Part shown: piece after piece, positions 17,429 through 26,791 of the stretch | Layout: every line of letters begins with the position of its first letter | Numbering within the stretch: the first letter of the stretch is position 1 | DNA from: Aquabacterium commune | GTDB taxonomy: Bacteria; Pseudomonadota; Gammaproteobacteria; Burkholderiales; Burkholderiaceae_C | DNA length: 64,000 nucleotides | Reading direction: 5' to 3' | Assembly: GCF_004362855.1 (NCBI RefSeq) | Contig: NZ_SNXW01000005.1 | Span: 186,001-250,000 of the forward strand | Translations under genes and position numbers: made by a program | The notes under the pieces: generated by a model | The model's input: only the letters and a program-made list of their open reading frames with translations | Databases searched by the model: none | What the model was told of the DNA's origin: nothing

Positions 17429-19474
17429 TCAGGCCAGCTGGAAGGCCGACACCTCGGACGACAGCACCTCGGCCTGGTCCCGCATGGAGGCCGCAGCCGC
17501 AGCGTTCTGCTCGACCAGCGCGGCGTTTTGCTGCGTCACCGCGTCCATGGCCTGCACGGCCAGTGTGGTCTGCTGGACCTCGTCGGCCTCCTGGCGCGAG
17601 CTGGTGGCCACGTGGGCCAGCATCTCGTTGATGCGCAAGGCCTGCGCGACGATCTCGTCCACCGCGGCACCGGCCTGGCCCACGATGGCGGTGCCCGTGT
17701 CGATGCGGCCCACGCTGTCGGACACCAGGCCCTTGATCTCGCGCGCGGCCGTGGAGGCCCGCTGGGCCAGCGCCCGCACCTCGCCGGCCACCACCGCAAA
17801 GCCCCGGCCGGCCTCGCCCGCGCGGGCGGCTTCCACCGCGGCGTTGAGCGCCAGCAGGTTGGTCTGGAAGGCGATGCCGTCGATGGCGGCGGTGATGTCG
17901 CCGATGCGCCGCGAAGCTTGCTGGATGCCGCCCATGGTGTCCACCATGGTGTGGATGATGTCGCCGCCGCGGCGCGCGGCTTCGGCATTGTTCGTGGCCA
18001 GCGCCGAGGCTTCGTTCGCGATGTTCGCGGTGGCCTGCACCGTCTGGGCGATGTGCGCCATGGTCTGGGCCTGCTGCTGCAGGCTGGCGGCCGATTCTTC
18101 GGTGCGCGCGGCCAGGTCGGTGGAGCCCGCGGCGATCTCGCTGCTGGCGTGCACGATGTGGTCGGCCGAGGTCCGCATCTGGCCGACGATGCGCTTGAGC
18201 GCGGTCTGCAGGCCCGTGATGTTGCTCATCAGGCCAGCGACTTCGTCGGCGCCCCAGGCCCGCGGGTGCGTGGTGAGGTTGCCCTGGCGGATGGCGTCGA
18301 TGTGGAAGACCACCTCGCGCAGGCCGCCTTCCAGCACCTTCTGGAAGGACAGGAACAGGTAGCTGGTCAGCGTCAGCGCCGCCACCAGCACGACCAGCGT
18401 GCCCAGCCGGGCGTTCTGCAGGTGGGCTTCGCGCCGCGCCAGCAGTTCGTCGAGCAGGGGCAGGGCCTGGTCGTAGAAAGCCGCCAGGCTGGCCACGGTT
18501 TGCTGACCCTGGCGGTAGTAGTCGGCCGGCTTGGGCGCGCTGGCGTCGAACACGGCAAGCTCACCGACCTTGCGCAGGGTCAGGGCCTGGTCGAGCGCGG
18601 CCAGGTCGAGCCGTGGCTTGAGCGAGGGGTTGGCGTCCCAAGCGCGGTGCAGGTAGGCGCGCACATCGTCCACGCCGGACTTCACGCGGGCGTCCCAGAC
18701 GTACCAGGACTTCTCGTTGTCCGTGCCGATGCCCCCGCGGATGGCCGCGTAGGTGCCCCAGCCCCAGAGCTGCCCGACGTTCTCCATCGTTTGCGGCAGG
18801 GTCAGCACCAGCGCGTTGACCAGGTAGTAGCTGTCGATGTCGGGGTCGAGCACGAGGTTCGAGCGGTCGCCGATCAGGTTGAGCAATTCCACCGCGGCCT
18901 GCGTGACCGGGCCGAACACGGTGCGGCCCTTGTCGTCCAAGCCCTGTTTGGCGTTCGCCGTGGCGGCCCAGGCGGTTTGCAACTTGGCCAGCGCGGCTTG
19001 CAGCTGCAGGGTGTCGTTGTCGGCGCGCAGGGTGGCTGCCATGGCGGCCAAGGCCTGGTCGGTGCCCTGGCGGGCCCGCTGGTAATCGGCTGCGGCGTCG
19101 AAGCCGCCGGCCATGGCGCGCGTGGCGTTGCGGATGTCGATGATGCCCTTGAGCACGGGCACGAACTGCCGCATCGCGACCACGCCCTGGCGTTCCAGGG
19201 CGGTGAAGCGGATGGTGCGGGCGCTGTCGCTGAAATACTGCCAGGACAGCAGCGCGATCGGCACCAGGAAGACCGCCGTGAGCACGAAGGCCTTGCCCTG
19301 AAAGCCCAGGCGCCGGAACAGGCGCACACCGGGCGCCCAGACGCCGTGGTAGCGGAAGAATTCGCGGATGCGCGCGCGGTTGTGAGGCCCTTGCGGGGCG
19401 GTGGCAGCGCGGTGGTGCTGAGCGTCGGGTGGACGCACCTCTGGCTTGCCGGCGATGGAAACACTGTGGGTCAT
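17429..19474 (-). CDS. Methyl-accepting chemotaxis protein
   Basis: A 681-residue receptor. An N-terminal soluble leader of about 60 residues precedes TM1 ([16 protein letters not shown], 63-78). The periplasmic domain spans about 80-355, TM2 is [21 protein letters not shown] (357-377), and HAMP follows to about 430. The signalling domain has the hairpin core with [31 protein letters not shown]. There is no C-terminal pentapeptide for CheR/CheB docking, and the chain ends VSAFQLA. The ligand is unknown. The start at 19474 has a GAGGA Shine-Dalgarno. The gene converges tail-to-tail on ahpF (18-bp gap). Together with flhDC it shows the organism is motile and chemotactic. Confidence 0.93.
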   Translation of the reverse strand: MTHSVSIAGKPEVRPPDAQHHRAATAPQGPHNRARIREFFRYHGVWAPGVRLFRRLGFQGKAFVLTAVFLVPIALLSWQYFSDSARTIRFTALERQGVVAMRQFVPVLKGIIDIRNATRAMAGGFDAAADYQRARQGTDQALAAMAATLRADNDTLQLQAALAKLQTAWAATANAKQGLDDKGRTVFGPVTQAAVELLNLIGDRSNLVLDPDIDSYYLVNALVLTLPQTMENVGQLWGWGTYAAIRGGIGTDNEKSWYVWDARVKSGVDDVRAYLHRAWDANPSLKPRLDLAALDQALTLRKVGELAVFDASAPKPADYYRQGQQTVASLAAFYDQALPLLDELLARREAHLQNARLGTLVVLVAALTLTSYLFLSFQKVLEGGLREVVFHIDAIRQGNLTTHPRAWGADEVAGLMSNITGLQTALKRIVGQMRTSADHIVHASSEIAAGSTDLAARTEESAASLQQQAQTMAHIAQTVQATANIANEASALATNNAEAARRGGDIIHTMVDTMGGIQQASRRIGDITAAIDGIAFQTNLLALNAAVEAARAGEAGRGFAVVAGEVRALAQRASTAAREIKGLVSDSVGRIDTGTAIVGQAGAAVDEIVAQALRINEMLAHVATSSRQEADEVQQTTLAVQAMDAVTQQNAALVEQNAAAAASMRDQAEVLSSEVSAFQLA

Positions 19475-19671
19475 GGTGTCCTCGTGGGGGTGAGCACGCA
19501 CGCGGTGTGCGCCACGACGCCTCGTCGGCGGGACGTCGTGAGCGGATTGTGGAAAACCTGGCGTGGCGTGATCCGGCAAACAGCGGGGCATGCCACGGCC
19601 AATTCAACGTGGGGCATGCGCCTGTCATAAGATCACCCGGCGCGTCGCGGTCAGGCGCGCCCAGGACCCGC

Positions 19672-20610
19672 ATGCGCCACCCGTTCTGTCACCCCCTGTT
19701 GCCCGATGCCATCCAGGTGCTGGAGCGCGGCTGGCTGTCGTCCAACAACATCGTGTTCGCCGCCGACGAGGTGCCCACGGTGGTGGACACCGGCTACGTC
19801 ACCCACGCCGACACCACCCTGACGCTGTTGCAGCAGGCGCTGACAGGCCGCCCGCTGGGCCGCATCCTCAACACCCACCTGCACTCCGACCACGCCGGTG
19901 GCAACGCCATGCTGACCGCGCATTTCGGTTGCGAGACCTGGATCCCGCCCGGCGATGCCGCCCTGGTGGACACCTGGGACGAGGATCGCCTGAGCTACCG
20001 CCGCACCGGCCAGCAATGCCCGCCTTTCCGCCACGACGCGCTGCTGCAGCCGCACAGCGTGGTCAGCCTGGGCGGCGAGGACTGGACGGTGCTGCCCGCC
20101 ATGGGCCACGACCACGCCATGGTGATGCTGTGGTGCGAGCGACTGGGGCTGTTGATCTCGGCGGACGCGCTGTGGCAAAAGGGCTTTGGCGTCATCTTCC
20201 CCGAGCTGGAGGGCATCCCCGGGTTCGCCGAGCAGGCCGCCACGCTGGACCTCATCGGCCAGTTGCAGCCAAGCGTGGTCATTCCCGGCCATGGTGCGCC
20301 GTTTGGCGAGCACGATGGTGCGGTGAGTGCGGCGCTGGCCGCGGCCCGCTCGCGCATCCAGTGGCTCAGCGAGGAGCCCCGCCGCAACGCCGACAACGCG
20401 CTCAAGGTGCTGCTGGCTTTCAAGCTGCTGGAAGCGCAGCGCATGACGCTCGATGAGTTGGCCGCGCTGGTGCAGGCCAGCTTCGACGGCAACCCGGCCA
20501 TGCGCGACCTCTACCCCGCCGACCCGCAGGGCATCGCCGCCTTCATGGCCGATGAGCTGGTGCGTGTGCGTGCAGCCACCCGTGACGGTGAGGCCGTCGT
20601 GGCGCCCTGA
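19672..20610 (+). CDS. MBL-fold metallo-hydrolase
   Basis: A 312-residue metallo-beta-lactamase-fold enzyme. The metal motif is THLHSDHAGG (residues 68-77), with later ligands in GHDHAMVMLW, SADALW and IPGHG. The core is about 220 residues; an added C-terminal helical part (LKVLLAFKLLEAQRMTLDELAALV) of the type seen in LACTB2-like enzymes follows. The usual GHTPG is replaced by GHDHAM, which points away from classical glyoxalase II. The substrate is unknown, possibly a thioester, lactone or nucleic acid. The start at 19672 is the ATG preceding MRHPFCHPLLPDAIQVLERGW; no strong Shine-Dalgarno. It is followed 48 bp later by trhP. Confidence 0.8.
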   Translation: MRHPFCHPLLPDAIQVLERGWLSSNNIVFAADEVPTVVDTGYVTHADTTLTLLQQALTGRPLGRILNTHLHSDHAGGNAMLTAHFGCETWIPPGDAALVDTWDEDRLSYRRTGQQCPPFRHDALLQPHSVVSLGGEDWTVLPAMGHDHAMVMLWCERLGLLISADALWQKGFGVIFPELEGIPGFAEQAATLDLIGQLQPSVVIPGHGAPFGEHDGAVSAALAAARSRIQWLSEEPRRNADNALKVLLAFKLLEAQRMTLDELAALVQASFDGNPAMRDLYPADPQGIAAFMADELVRVRAATRDGEAVVAP

Positions 20611-20645
20611 CCTGAGACCCGGATGCACGAAACCGCCGCAGCGGC

Positions 20646-20651
20646 GACAAT
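20646..20651 (+). promoter_or_regulatory. -10 element placing trhP transcription at or next to its start codon
   Basis: GACAAT ends 7 bases before the ATG at 20659, so transcription would begin at about the start codon, giving a leaderless mRNA. There is no Shine-Dalgarno, which agrees with this. Confidence 0.4.
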
Positions 20652-20658
20652 GCCGGCC

Positions 20659-22047
20659 ATGAAGGCCCCTGAACTGCTGCTGCCCGCCGGCTCGCTCGAC
20701 AAAATGCGCGCCGCCTTTGACTTCGGCGCCGATGCCGTCTATGCCGGCCAGCCGCGCTACTCCCTGCGCGCGCGCAACAACGAGTTCAAGCTGGAGCAAC
20801 TGGCGCAAGGCATCACCGAGGCCCGCCAGCGCGGCAAGAAGCTGTTCGTGACCAGCAACCTGATCGCGCACAACGACAAGGTCCGCACCTACCTGCGCGA
20901 CATCGAGCCCATCATCGAGATGAACCCCGACGGCATCATCATGGCCGACCCGGGTTTGATCATGATGGTGCGCGAGAAGTGGCCGCACGTGCCCATCCAC
21001 CTCTCGGTGCAGGCCAACACGACCAACTTCGCCACGGTGAAGTTCTGGCAGAAGATGGGCGTGCAGCGCATCATCTTGTCGCGCGAATTGAGCCTCGATG
21101 AGATCGAGCGCATCCGCCAGGAATGCCCCGACATGGCGCTGGAGGTGTTCGTGCACGGCGCGCTGTGCATCGCCTACTCGGGCCGCTGCCTGCTGTCGGG
21201 CTACTTCAACCGCCGCGACCCCAACCAGGGCACCTGCACCAACGCCTGCCGCTGGAACTACAAGACGCAATCGGCCACCGAGCAGTCTGACTCGGGCGAA
21301 GCCATCCCGGTCAAACTGGAAGGCGTCTTCAACTTCGAGGAAGAGCAGGCCAATGCGCAGGCCGCGTCTTTCTCCCCGAGTGCTTGTGGTGACGGCCAGC
21401 GCCACCCCGCGGCCGACAAGGTCTATCTGATCGAAGAAGCCGGCCGGCCGGGCGAGCTCATGCCCATCATGGAAGACGACCACGGCACCTACATCATGAA
21501 TTCGAAGGACCTGCGTGCCGTCGAGCACGTCGAGCGTCTGGCGAAGATCGGCGTCGATTCACTGAAAGTGGAAGGCCGCACCAAGTCGCTGTACTACGTG
21601 GCGCGCGTGGCCCAGGTCTATCGCAACGCCATCGACGACGCCATGGCCGGGCGGCCCTTCAACCGCGAACTGCTCATCCAGCTCGAAGGCCTGGCCAGCC
21701 GGGGCTACACGGCGGGTTTCCTGGAGCGCCGCCCCGCGCAGGACCACCAGAACTACATCACCGGCCACTCCGAGTTCCACCGCAGCCAGTTCTGCGGCGA
21801 GGTCAAGGGCGTGCAGGACGGCTGGGCCGAAGTGATCGTGAAGAACCGCTTCGACGTGGGCGACACCGTCGAGGTGATCCACCCGCTGGGCAACCAGATG
21901 CTCAAGCTCGACACCATGCGCAACCTCGACGGCGAGCCCATTTTGGCCGCACCGGGCAGCCCGCTGCACGTGCGCATCCCGCTGGACGCGCGCTTCGAAG
22001 GCGCCCTGCTGGCGCGGATGCTGCCGGGGGCGTTGGCCGCCGCCTGA
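20659..22047 (+). CDS. trhP: tRNA 5-hydroxyuridine synthesis protein TrhP (YegQ, U32 peptidase family)
   Basis: A 462-residue U32-family protein that aligns by eye with E. coli YegQ/TrhP: PELLLPAGSLDKMRAAFDFGADAVYAGQPRYS, HLSVQANTTNFATVKFW, LSRELSLDEIERIRQ, and the U32 signature VHGALCIAYSGRCLLSGY with Cys residues continuing into GTCTNACRWNY. TrhP is needed for prephenate-dependent 5-hydroxyuridine formation at tRNA position 34. The start at 20659 (MKAPELL) matches the family; ATGs at 20623 and 20650 would add a nonconserved tail. It carries an extra loop of about 40 residues after the Cys cluster (around EEQANAQAASFSPSACGDGQ), which is not in the E. coli protein. Confidence 0.88.
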   Translation: MKAPELLLPAGSLDKMRAAFDFGADAVYAGQPRYSLRARNNEFKLEQLAQGITEARQRGKKLFVTSNLIAHNDKVRTYLRDIEPIIEMNPDGIIMADPGLIMMVREKWPHVPIHLSVQANTTNFATVKFWQKMGVQRIILSRELSLDEIERIRQECPDMALEVFVHGALCIAYSGRCLLSGYFNRRDPNQGTCTNACRWNYKTQSATEQSDSGEAIPVKLEGVFNFEEEQANAQAASFSPSACGDGQRHPAADKVYLIEEAGRPGELMPIMEDDHGTYIMNSKDLRAVEHVERLAKIGVDSLKVEGRTKSLYYVARVAQVYRNAIDDAMAGRPFNRELLIQLEGLASRGYTAGFLERRPAQDHQNYITGHSEFHRSQFCGEVKGVQDGWAEVIVKNRFDVGDTVEVIHPLGNQMLKLDTMRNLDGEPILAAPGSPLHVRIPLDARFEGALLARMLPGALAAA

Positions 22048-22074
22048 GCCTGAGCCTGGGCCTGGGCCGACGCG

Positions 22075-22776
22075 TCAGCCCTCGCCCTCGCGGCCCAGCG
22101 CCGCCCAGTCGAGGATGTCGATGCGGCCGTACTGGCAGCGCAGCAGGCCGCGCGCTTCGAAGTCCTTGAGCACGAGGTTGACCGTCTGCCGCGTCAGCGC
22201 CAGCATGGCGCCGAGCTGCTCCTGGTTGAGTTGCAGGGCATCGCGGGTCTGGCCTTCGGCGAGCTGGCCGTGGGCTGTGGCCAATGACAGCAGGCGCCGC
22301 GCCACCCGCGCCGGGGCGGCCAGCAAGGCGAGCTCTTCCACGCCCATGAACAGGGCGCGCAGCTTCTCCATGGCGAGCTGGCCAAAGGCTTGCCAGCGGC
22401 GCGGGTCTTCGGCCAGCAGGGCGTGCAGCTCGGCCAATGGCAGCCACAGCAGGGTGCTGGCCTCGCGGGCGTCGGCGTTGTGCGTGCGCAGGCCACCGTC
22501 GATCAGGGCGATTTCACCGAACCACTGCGGCGCTTCGGCCACGGCCACCAGGGCCTCCTTGCCGCCGGGGCCGACCGCGCCCACGCTGATGGCGCCCGAC
22601 AGCACCGCGTACAGGCCGCTGTTGGCATCGCCCCGCGCGAACAGGCGCTCGCCGCGGGCCAGTTGCACGCGGTGCCCGGGCTGCACCAGGCGGTGTTGGA
22701 AACCTTCGGGCAGGCCGGAAAACCAGCGGCCCTGGCGCAACAGGGCCAGGGTGGGGGCGTCGTGGGTGGGTGTCAC
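22075..22776 (-). CDS. Crp/Fnr-family transcriptional regulator
   Basis: A 233-residue regulator. The cyclic-nucleotide-like beta-roll covers about 20-135 (LARGERLFARGDANSGLYAVLSGAISV, QWFGEIALIDGGLRTHNADA). The dimerisation helix follows, and a C-terminal winged helix (LQLNQEQLGAMLALTRQTVNLVLKDFEARGLL) ends the protein. It has no Fnr N-terminal cysteine cluster, so it is not an oxygen-sensing Fnr; the GEIALIDGG...R pattern resembles nucleotide-binding members. The start is uncertain: GTG at 22776 gives a normal length, while ATG at 22866 adds 30 poorly conserved residues. It converges on trhP (27-bp gap). Targets unknown. Confidence 0.82.
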   Translation of the reverse strand: MTPTHDAPTLALLRQGRWFSGLPEGFQHRLVQPGHRVQLARGERLFARGDANSGLYAVLSGAISVGAVGPGGKEALVAVAEAPQWFGEIALIDGGLRTHNADAREASTLLWLPLAELHALLAEDPRRWQAFGQLAMEKLRALFMGVEELALLAAPARVARRLLSLATAHGQLAEGQTRDALQLNQEQLGAMLALTRQTVNLVLKDFEARGLLRCQYGRIDILDWAALGREGEG

Positions 22777-22960
22777 AGGCGCGCAGGTTACGCGCGACAA
22801 CGGTGGCGGCGCTAGGTGACATCCCTGAGGCGCAGGCACATGGACTGTCGGGCAGATGGCAGACACGCGCCGGCGCTGGCCTCACGATGTGGCCATTGCC
22901 TTGTTCTCGATGTCCCTGCCGCCATCCTGCCACCGCCCCGCCGCCACCTTGAAGCCCGCC

Positions 22961-23500
22961 ATGAAGACCCTGACCGACCACCTCGCCGGCTACGCCGCCT
23001 ACCACCGCCATGTGCGCAACGTGGCCACGCACTTCGTGGGCATCCCCGTCATCGTGGTCTCGGTGATGGCCTTGCTGGGCCGCGCGGCGCTGGACGTGGG
23101 CGGCGTGTCGGTGTCGCTGGCCACGCTGACCTGGTTGGCCTCCACGCTGTTTTTCCTGCGCCTGGACCTGCGCTACGGCCTGAGCATGGCCGTGCTGACC
23201 GGTTTGTCGCTGTGGGCCGGGCACGCCCTGGCCGCCCTGCCCATGGCGGCCTGGTTGAGCGCCAGCCTGGGCCTGTTCTTCGGCGGCTGGGTGCTGCAGT
23301 TCATCGGCCACATCTACGAGGGCCGCAAGCCGGCGTTCGTTGACGACCTCACCGGCCTGGTCATCGGGCCGCTGTTCGTGGTGGCCGAAGCCGGTTTCCT
23401 GCTGGGCTGGCGCCGCGAGGTGCAGGCCGCCATCGAGGCCCGCGTGGGGCCTGTGGGCGCCTTGTCGGCCCGCGAGCGTGGGGTGGTGCTGGGGCGCTGA
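22961..23500 (+). CDS. Mpo1-like membrane protein (DUF962/YGL010w family)
   Basis: A 179-residue protein with four probable helices. The N-terminus KTLTDHLAGYAAYHRHVRNVATHFVGIPVIVVSV carries the family His residues (YHRH, THFVG), and LQFIGHIYEGRKPAFVDDL supplies the conserved GH...EGRKPA motif. Yeast Mpo1 is an Fe(II)-dependent dioxygenase acting in alpha-oxidation of 2-hydroxy fatty acids, and these His residues are its metal ligands. The bacterial role is presumably lipid related; inferred only. The start at 22961 is the ATG directly before the conserved region; longer in-frame extensions are not conserved in appearance. Confidence 0.8.
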   Translation: MKTLTDHLAGYAAYHRHVRNVATHFVGIPVIVVSVMALLGRAALDVGGVSVSLATLTWLASTLFFLRLDLRYGLSMAVLTGLSLWAGHALAALPMAAWLSASLGLFFGGWVLQFIGHIYEGRKPAFVDDLTGLVIGPLFVVAEAGFLLGWRREVQAAIEARVGPVGALSARERGVVLGR

Positions 23501-23589
23501 AGCCCGCCTTGGCGCGCGGCACGGCGCCGCCGCAGGCTGTTTGCCGACGAGATGTGGGGTGGGCACTGTGAAATCGGCTCGCCAGGGGC

Positions 23590-23595
23590 GACAAT
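23590..23595 (+). promoter_or_regulatory. Possible -10 element of proQ
   Basis: GACAAT lies 30 bases upstream of the ATG at 23626, in the same GGCGACAAT context found before trhP. Confidence 0.35.
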
Positions 23596-23625
23596 CCCCG
23601 CTTTGCGATTCACTGCGACCGACCC

Positions 23626-24621
23626 ATGTCCTCGACGAACCCGGCCCCCTCTGCCGAGACCGCTGATCCCACCCACGCCGTGACGGCCGCGCCTGCCGCG
23701 CTGTCCACGGAGGTGGTGCCCGCTGCCGCTGCCGAGCCTCTGGCCACGCAGCCCGATGCGGCGGCTCAGCCCGAGCCGGCTGCGTCAGCCGATGGCGGCG
23801 ACCCTGCCGAGGCCATGGCCGAGCGCCGTGCTGAAGACGGCGCCGAGGAAGGCTCTGCGGGAGGCGCCACCCAGCCTGCTGCCGCAGACGCCCCGGCCGC
23901 CGCGCCGCGCGCCGAGGTGTCCACCGCGGCCACCGGCGCCCGCCTGGCCGAGCTCTTCCCGGCCCTGTTCGGCGGTGCGCCCAAGCCCCTGAAGCTGCGC
24001 ATCCAGGTGGACATCCAGGAGCGCGCCCCCGGCGAGTTCAGCAAGCAGGCCCTGTCGGCCTTCTTCCGCCGCCTCACCGGCGCCACGTCCTACCTCGTGG
24101 CCGTGTCGCGCGGCAAGCAGCGCTTTGACCTCGACGGTCAGCCGGCCGGCGAGCTCAGCGAAGAGCACCGCCAGCTGGCCGCCGACGAGCTCGCCCGCCG
24201 CCGCGCCAACCAGCAGGCCCGCCGCGCCCAGGAAGACGCCCAGCGCGAACAGGAAGAAGCCGGCCGCCGCCAGCGCTTCGGCCTGCTGCGCGACTTCGAG
24301 ACCACCAAGCTGACCGCGGCCAATTTCTGCGCGCTCAAAGGCATCGCGCCCGAGCAGCTCGACGGCCTGCTGGAGCAGGCTCGCAAGGAAGCCCAGGAAG
24401 ATGCGGCCCGTCCGCAGCGACCTCACCATCGCCCCGAGCACGGCCATGGCCGCCCGGGCCAAGGCCCTGGTCGCCGCGAAGGCGGCCGCAACGAGGGCCG
24501 CAACGACGGCCCCCGCGCGCACGCCGGTGGCCGCCGAGACGACCGTGGCCGTCCGCAAGGGCCTCGCGGCCCGCGCGGTGGTGGTGGCGGGCGAGAGGGT
24601 GGCGGCGCCCCGCGCGGCTGA
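23626..24621 (+). CDS. proQ: ProQ/FinO-family RNA chaperone with long disordered tails
   Basis: A 331-residue protein in three parts. Residues 1-100 are Ala/Pro/Glu-rich and look disordered. Residues about 105-215 form the FinO/ProQ fold (ARLAELFPALFGGAPKPLKLRIQVDIQERAPGEFSKQALSAFFRRLTGATSYLVAVSRGKQRFDLDG). A charged coiled helix follows (ARRRANQQARRAQEDAQREQEEAGRR), with a short AANFCALKGIAPEQLDGLLEQA motif, then a Gly/Arg/His-rich tail ending GGGGGREGGGAPRG. FinO-domain proteins bind structured sRNAs and mRNA 3' ends. The RGG-like tail is longer than in E. coli ProQ and would add nonspecific RNA affinity. The next gene starts 8 bp after the stop. Confidence 0.85.
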   Translation: MSSTNPAPSAETADPTHAVTAAPAALSTEVVPAAAAEPLATQPDAAAQPEPAASADGGDPAEAMAERRAEDGAEEGSAGGATQPAAADAPAAAPRAEVSTAATGARLAELFPALFGGAPKPLKLRIQVDIQERAPGEFSKQALSAFFRRLTGATSYLVAVSRGKQRFDLDGQPAGELSEEHRQLAADELARRRANQQARRAQEDAQREQEEAGRRQRFGLLRDFETTKLTAANFCALKGIAPEQLDGLLEQARKEAQEDAARPQRPHHRPEHGHGRPGQGPGRREGGRNEGRNDGPRAHAGGRRDDRGRPQGPRGPRGGGGGREGGGAPRG

Positions 24622-24629
24622 GCCCCGCC

Positions 24630-25040
24630 ATGAGCCTGACCCACAACACCTACCTCTGGGAGCACTGGAAGTTCAACGCCGAGCAGCGGCTCAAGGCATT
24701 CAACTTCTACGTGGCGCTGTCCATCTTTGCCAACGGCATGGTGTTCGCAGCCCTGGAAAAAGCCACGCACCCGGCCGTGCTGGTGTTGCTGGGCGGCTTC
24801 GTCAGCCTGCTGGCCCTGGTGTTCGCCGTGGTGGACGCGCGCAGCCGCCACCTGCTGCACCTCACCAAGCAAGGCCTCAAGCAGCTGGAAGCGGGCTTGC
24901 CCGAGCACGCCCGCCTCTTCCTGCTGGACGACCAGCGCCGCTGGCGCTGGGTGCGCTACACGGCGGCCTTCAACCTGCTGTTCGTGATGCAGCTGCTCTT
25001 CGGCCTGGGCGTGACGGCCTATGGCATCAGCCGCTGGTGA
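24630..25040 (+). CDS. Small three-helix membrane protein, unknown function
   Basis: A 136-residue protein starting MSLTHNTYLWEHWKFNAEQRLKAFNFYV. Three hydrophobic segments are visible: YVALSIFANGMVFAAL, AVLVLLGGFVSLLALVFAVV and FNLLFVMQLLFGLGVTAYGI. A charged cytoplasmic loop (DARSRHLLHLTKQGLKQLEAGLP) separates the second and third. The N-terminal WxHWKxNAEQRLKAFNF block resembles a widespread uncharacterised family with YtxH/RipA-like layout, but I cannot name it with confidence. It starts 8 bp after proQ, so it is probably co-transcribed with it. Confidence 0.65.
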   Translation: MSLTHNTYLWEHWKFNAEQRLKAFNFYVALSIFANGMVFAALEKATHPAVLVLLGGFVSLLALVFAVVDARSRHLLHLTKQGLKQLEAGLPEHARLFLLDDQRRWRWVRYTAAFNLLFVMQLLFGLGVTAYGISRW

Positions 25041-25075
25041 GGCCGCCGATGCCCCCTGCGCATGTCTCCGGCAGG

Positions 25076-25081
25076 CACAAT
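25076..25081 (+). promoter_or_regulatory. Possible -10 element of the methyltransferase gene
   Basis: CACAAT lies 25 bases upstream of the ATG at 25107 in the GGCACAATGGC context typical of this genome's starts. Confidence 0.3.
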
Positions 25082-25106
25082 GGCCGCCCCTTTCGAACGC
25101 ACCACC

Positions 25107-26486
25107 ATGCCCGATCCCCTGCCCGCCCGCCAGCCAGCCTCTGAGCTCGCCCGCTCGCCCGATGCCGACACCGCCCAGGCCAACGCCGCACCGCTGGCCC
25201 GTTTCGGCGCCCTGCTGCGCGAGGCGGCGGACGCGGGCCGCCTGGTGCAGCTCATGCTGGTGGCTTACCAAGGCGGCGTGGCCGACATCGAGGCCCTGGG
25301 CCAGCAGCTGCAGCGCGTCATCGCGCGGCCCGTGACGCTGCGCGGCCAGCCCCACCTGAGCCTGGTGCTGCGCTTCCCCACCAAAGACATCACCAAGAAC
25401 CTGACGCTGGACGAGGCCTGGCACCACCTGGGCCTGTGGCTGCGCGATGGCGCTTTCCGCAACGCCCATCTCTTCACGCCGACCGAGGAAGTGCAGCTGG
25501 CCTTCAGCAAGAAGGGCAAGGCCACGGTGCGCGTGGGCAAGCTGTCGAACGCCAAACCGACGGCACAGACAGGGGCGCAGACCGTGTCACAACCGGTGGC
25601 TCATGGTGCAGCCCCCGCCGAGGCCTCCGCGCCCCCTGCGGTCTCGGGCGCCCACAACCGCGACAAGCACCGCCTGCTCGAACTCTCCCGCCCCTTCCTG
25701 CGCGAGCTCGGTGTCACCGACGCGCGCGGCCAGCTGGTGCCGGCCATGTCGCGCAAGTGGAAGCAGATCAACAAGTTCGTCGAAGTCTTCGCCGCGGCCC
25801 TGGCGCGCTCGCCGCTGGCCCAGCCGCCGCGCGACCAGCAGCCCATCCACGTGGTGGATTTCGGCTCTGGCAAGGGCTACCTGACCTTCGCCATCCACGA
25901 CTGGTTGCGCCACACCCTGCAGCGCGAAGCCGTGGTCACGGGTGTGGAACTGCGCGAGGACCTCGTCCAGCTCTGCCGCGGCGTCATCGGCAAGCTGCAC
26001 CTCGACGGCATGGCCTATGAGCAGGGCGACGTGCGTGACCACCACCCGGCCCAGCTCAACGTGATGATCGCGCTGCACGCCTGCGACATCGCCACCGACC
26101 ACGCCATCCACCTCGGCATCCGCGCCGGCGCCGACATCATCCTGTGCTCGCCGTGCTGCCACAAGGAAGTGCGCCCGCAGCTGCTCAACCCGCACCCGCT
26201 GCGGCCCATCCTGCAGCACGGCATCCACCAGGCGCAAGAGGCCGAGATGCTCACCGACGGCCTGCGTGCCTTGCTGCTGGACGCCGCCGGCTACGACACC
26301 CAGGTCTTCGAGTTCATCTCGCTGGAGCACACCAACAAGAACAAGATGATCCTGGCCGTCAAGCGCGCAGAGGCCGGTTCCGCCGACGCGGTGGTCGCCC
26401 AGATCCGCGACATCAAGGCTTTTTACGGCATCCAGGCGCAGTGCCTGGAGCAACTGCTCCGCGCCGACGGGCTGCTGCCGGCCTGA
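25107..26486 (+). CDS. Class I SAM-dependent methyltransferase (Methyltransf_32-like)
   Basis: A 459-residue protein. The N-terminal domain (to about 150) is not recognised. A Pro/Ala linker follows, then RNA-enzyme-like helices (NRDKHRLLELSRPFLRELGVTD, RKWKQINKFVEVFAAAL). The SAM-binding motif I is VVDFGSGKGYLTFAIHDWL (Asp251), with VVTGVELREDLVQLC as the acidic motif II. ALHACDIATDHAIHLGI and the Cys-rich CSPCCHKEVRP are typical of the Methyltransf_32 group, which includes eukaryotic RNA-linked members such as GSTCD. The substrate is unknown; a tRNA or rRNA nucleotide is plausible. The start is the ATG at 25107 shortly after a -10-like element. Cytoplasmic. Confidence 0.8.
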   Translation: MPDPLPARQPASELARSPDADTAQANAAPLARFGALLREAADAGRLVQLMLVAYQGGVADIEALGQQLQRVIARPVTLRGQPHLSLVLRFPTKDITKNLTLDEAWHHLGLWLRDGAFRNAHLFTPTEEVQLAFSKKGKATVRVGKLSNAKPTAQTGAQTVSQPVAHGAAPAEASAPPAVSGAHNRDKHRLLELSRPFLRELGVTDARGQLVPAMSRKWKQINKFVEVFAAALARSPLAQPPRDQQPIHVVDFGSGKGYLTFAIHDWLRHTLQREAVVTGVELREDLVQLCRGVIGKLHLDGMAYEQGDVRDHHPAQLNVMIALHACDIATDHAIHLGIRAGADIILCSPCCHKEVRPQLLNPHPLRPILQHGIHQAQEAEMLTDGLRALLLDAAGYDTQVFEFISLEHTNKNKMILAVKRAEAGSADAVVAQIRDIKAFYGIQAQCLEQLLRADGLLPA

Positions 26487-26791
26487 CTCAGGGTTTTCGC
26501 TGGGTGGGAGATGTCCGCCATCGCCAGGGGTGGGTGGCGTCTCGCTGTGCCAAGCGTGCCAATCGATGGCACCTAGGGGGTGAATGTGGCGCGGATGAGT
26601 CGTGCCAGGCCCTGGCCGCTGTGTAAAGTGCGGGCAACGATTCGGGCGGCGCCTTGCCGTGCACGCCCGGCCCCCAGGGACGCCTGACAGCACAGGCCAG
26701 CCATGCACACGACGACGCAGCCAGGCCAGGCGGGCTCGACGCCCTTCGCGCCACCCCCCCCACGGACCGCCGCCGCGGTCGCGGCCCAGCC
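26487..26791. other. Non-coding gap of 305 bp
   Basis: I see no RNA gene, repeat or clear hairpin here. A TTG-initiated extension of the downstream frame begins at 26654, but it has no Shine-Dalgarno and encodes a low-complexity Arg/Pro stretch, so I treat the region as promoter/leader for the gene at 26792. Confidence 0.4.

Noticed and set aside
26654-26791. Upstream extension of the unknown gene from a TTG codon
   Set aside because: Low-complexity translation and no Shine-Dalgarno; the ATG at 26792 precedes the structured region.
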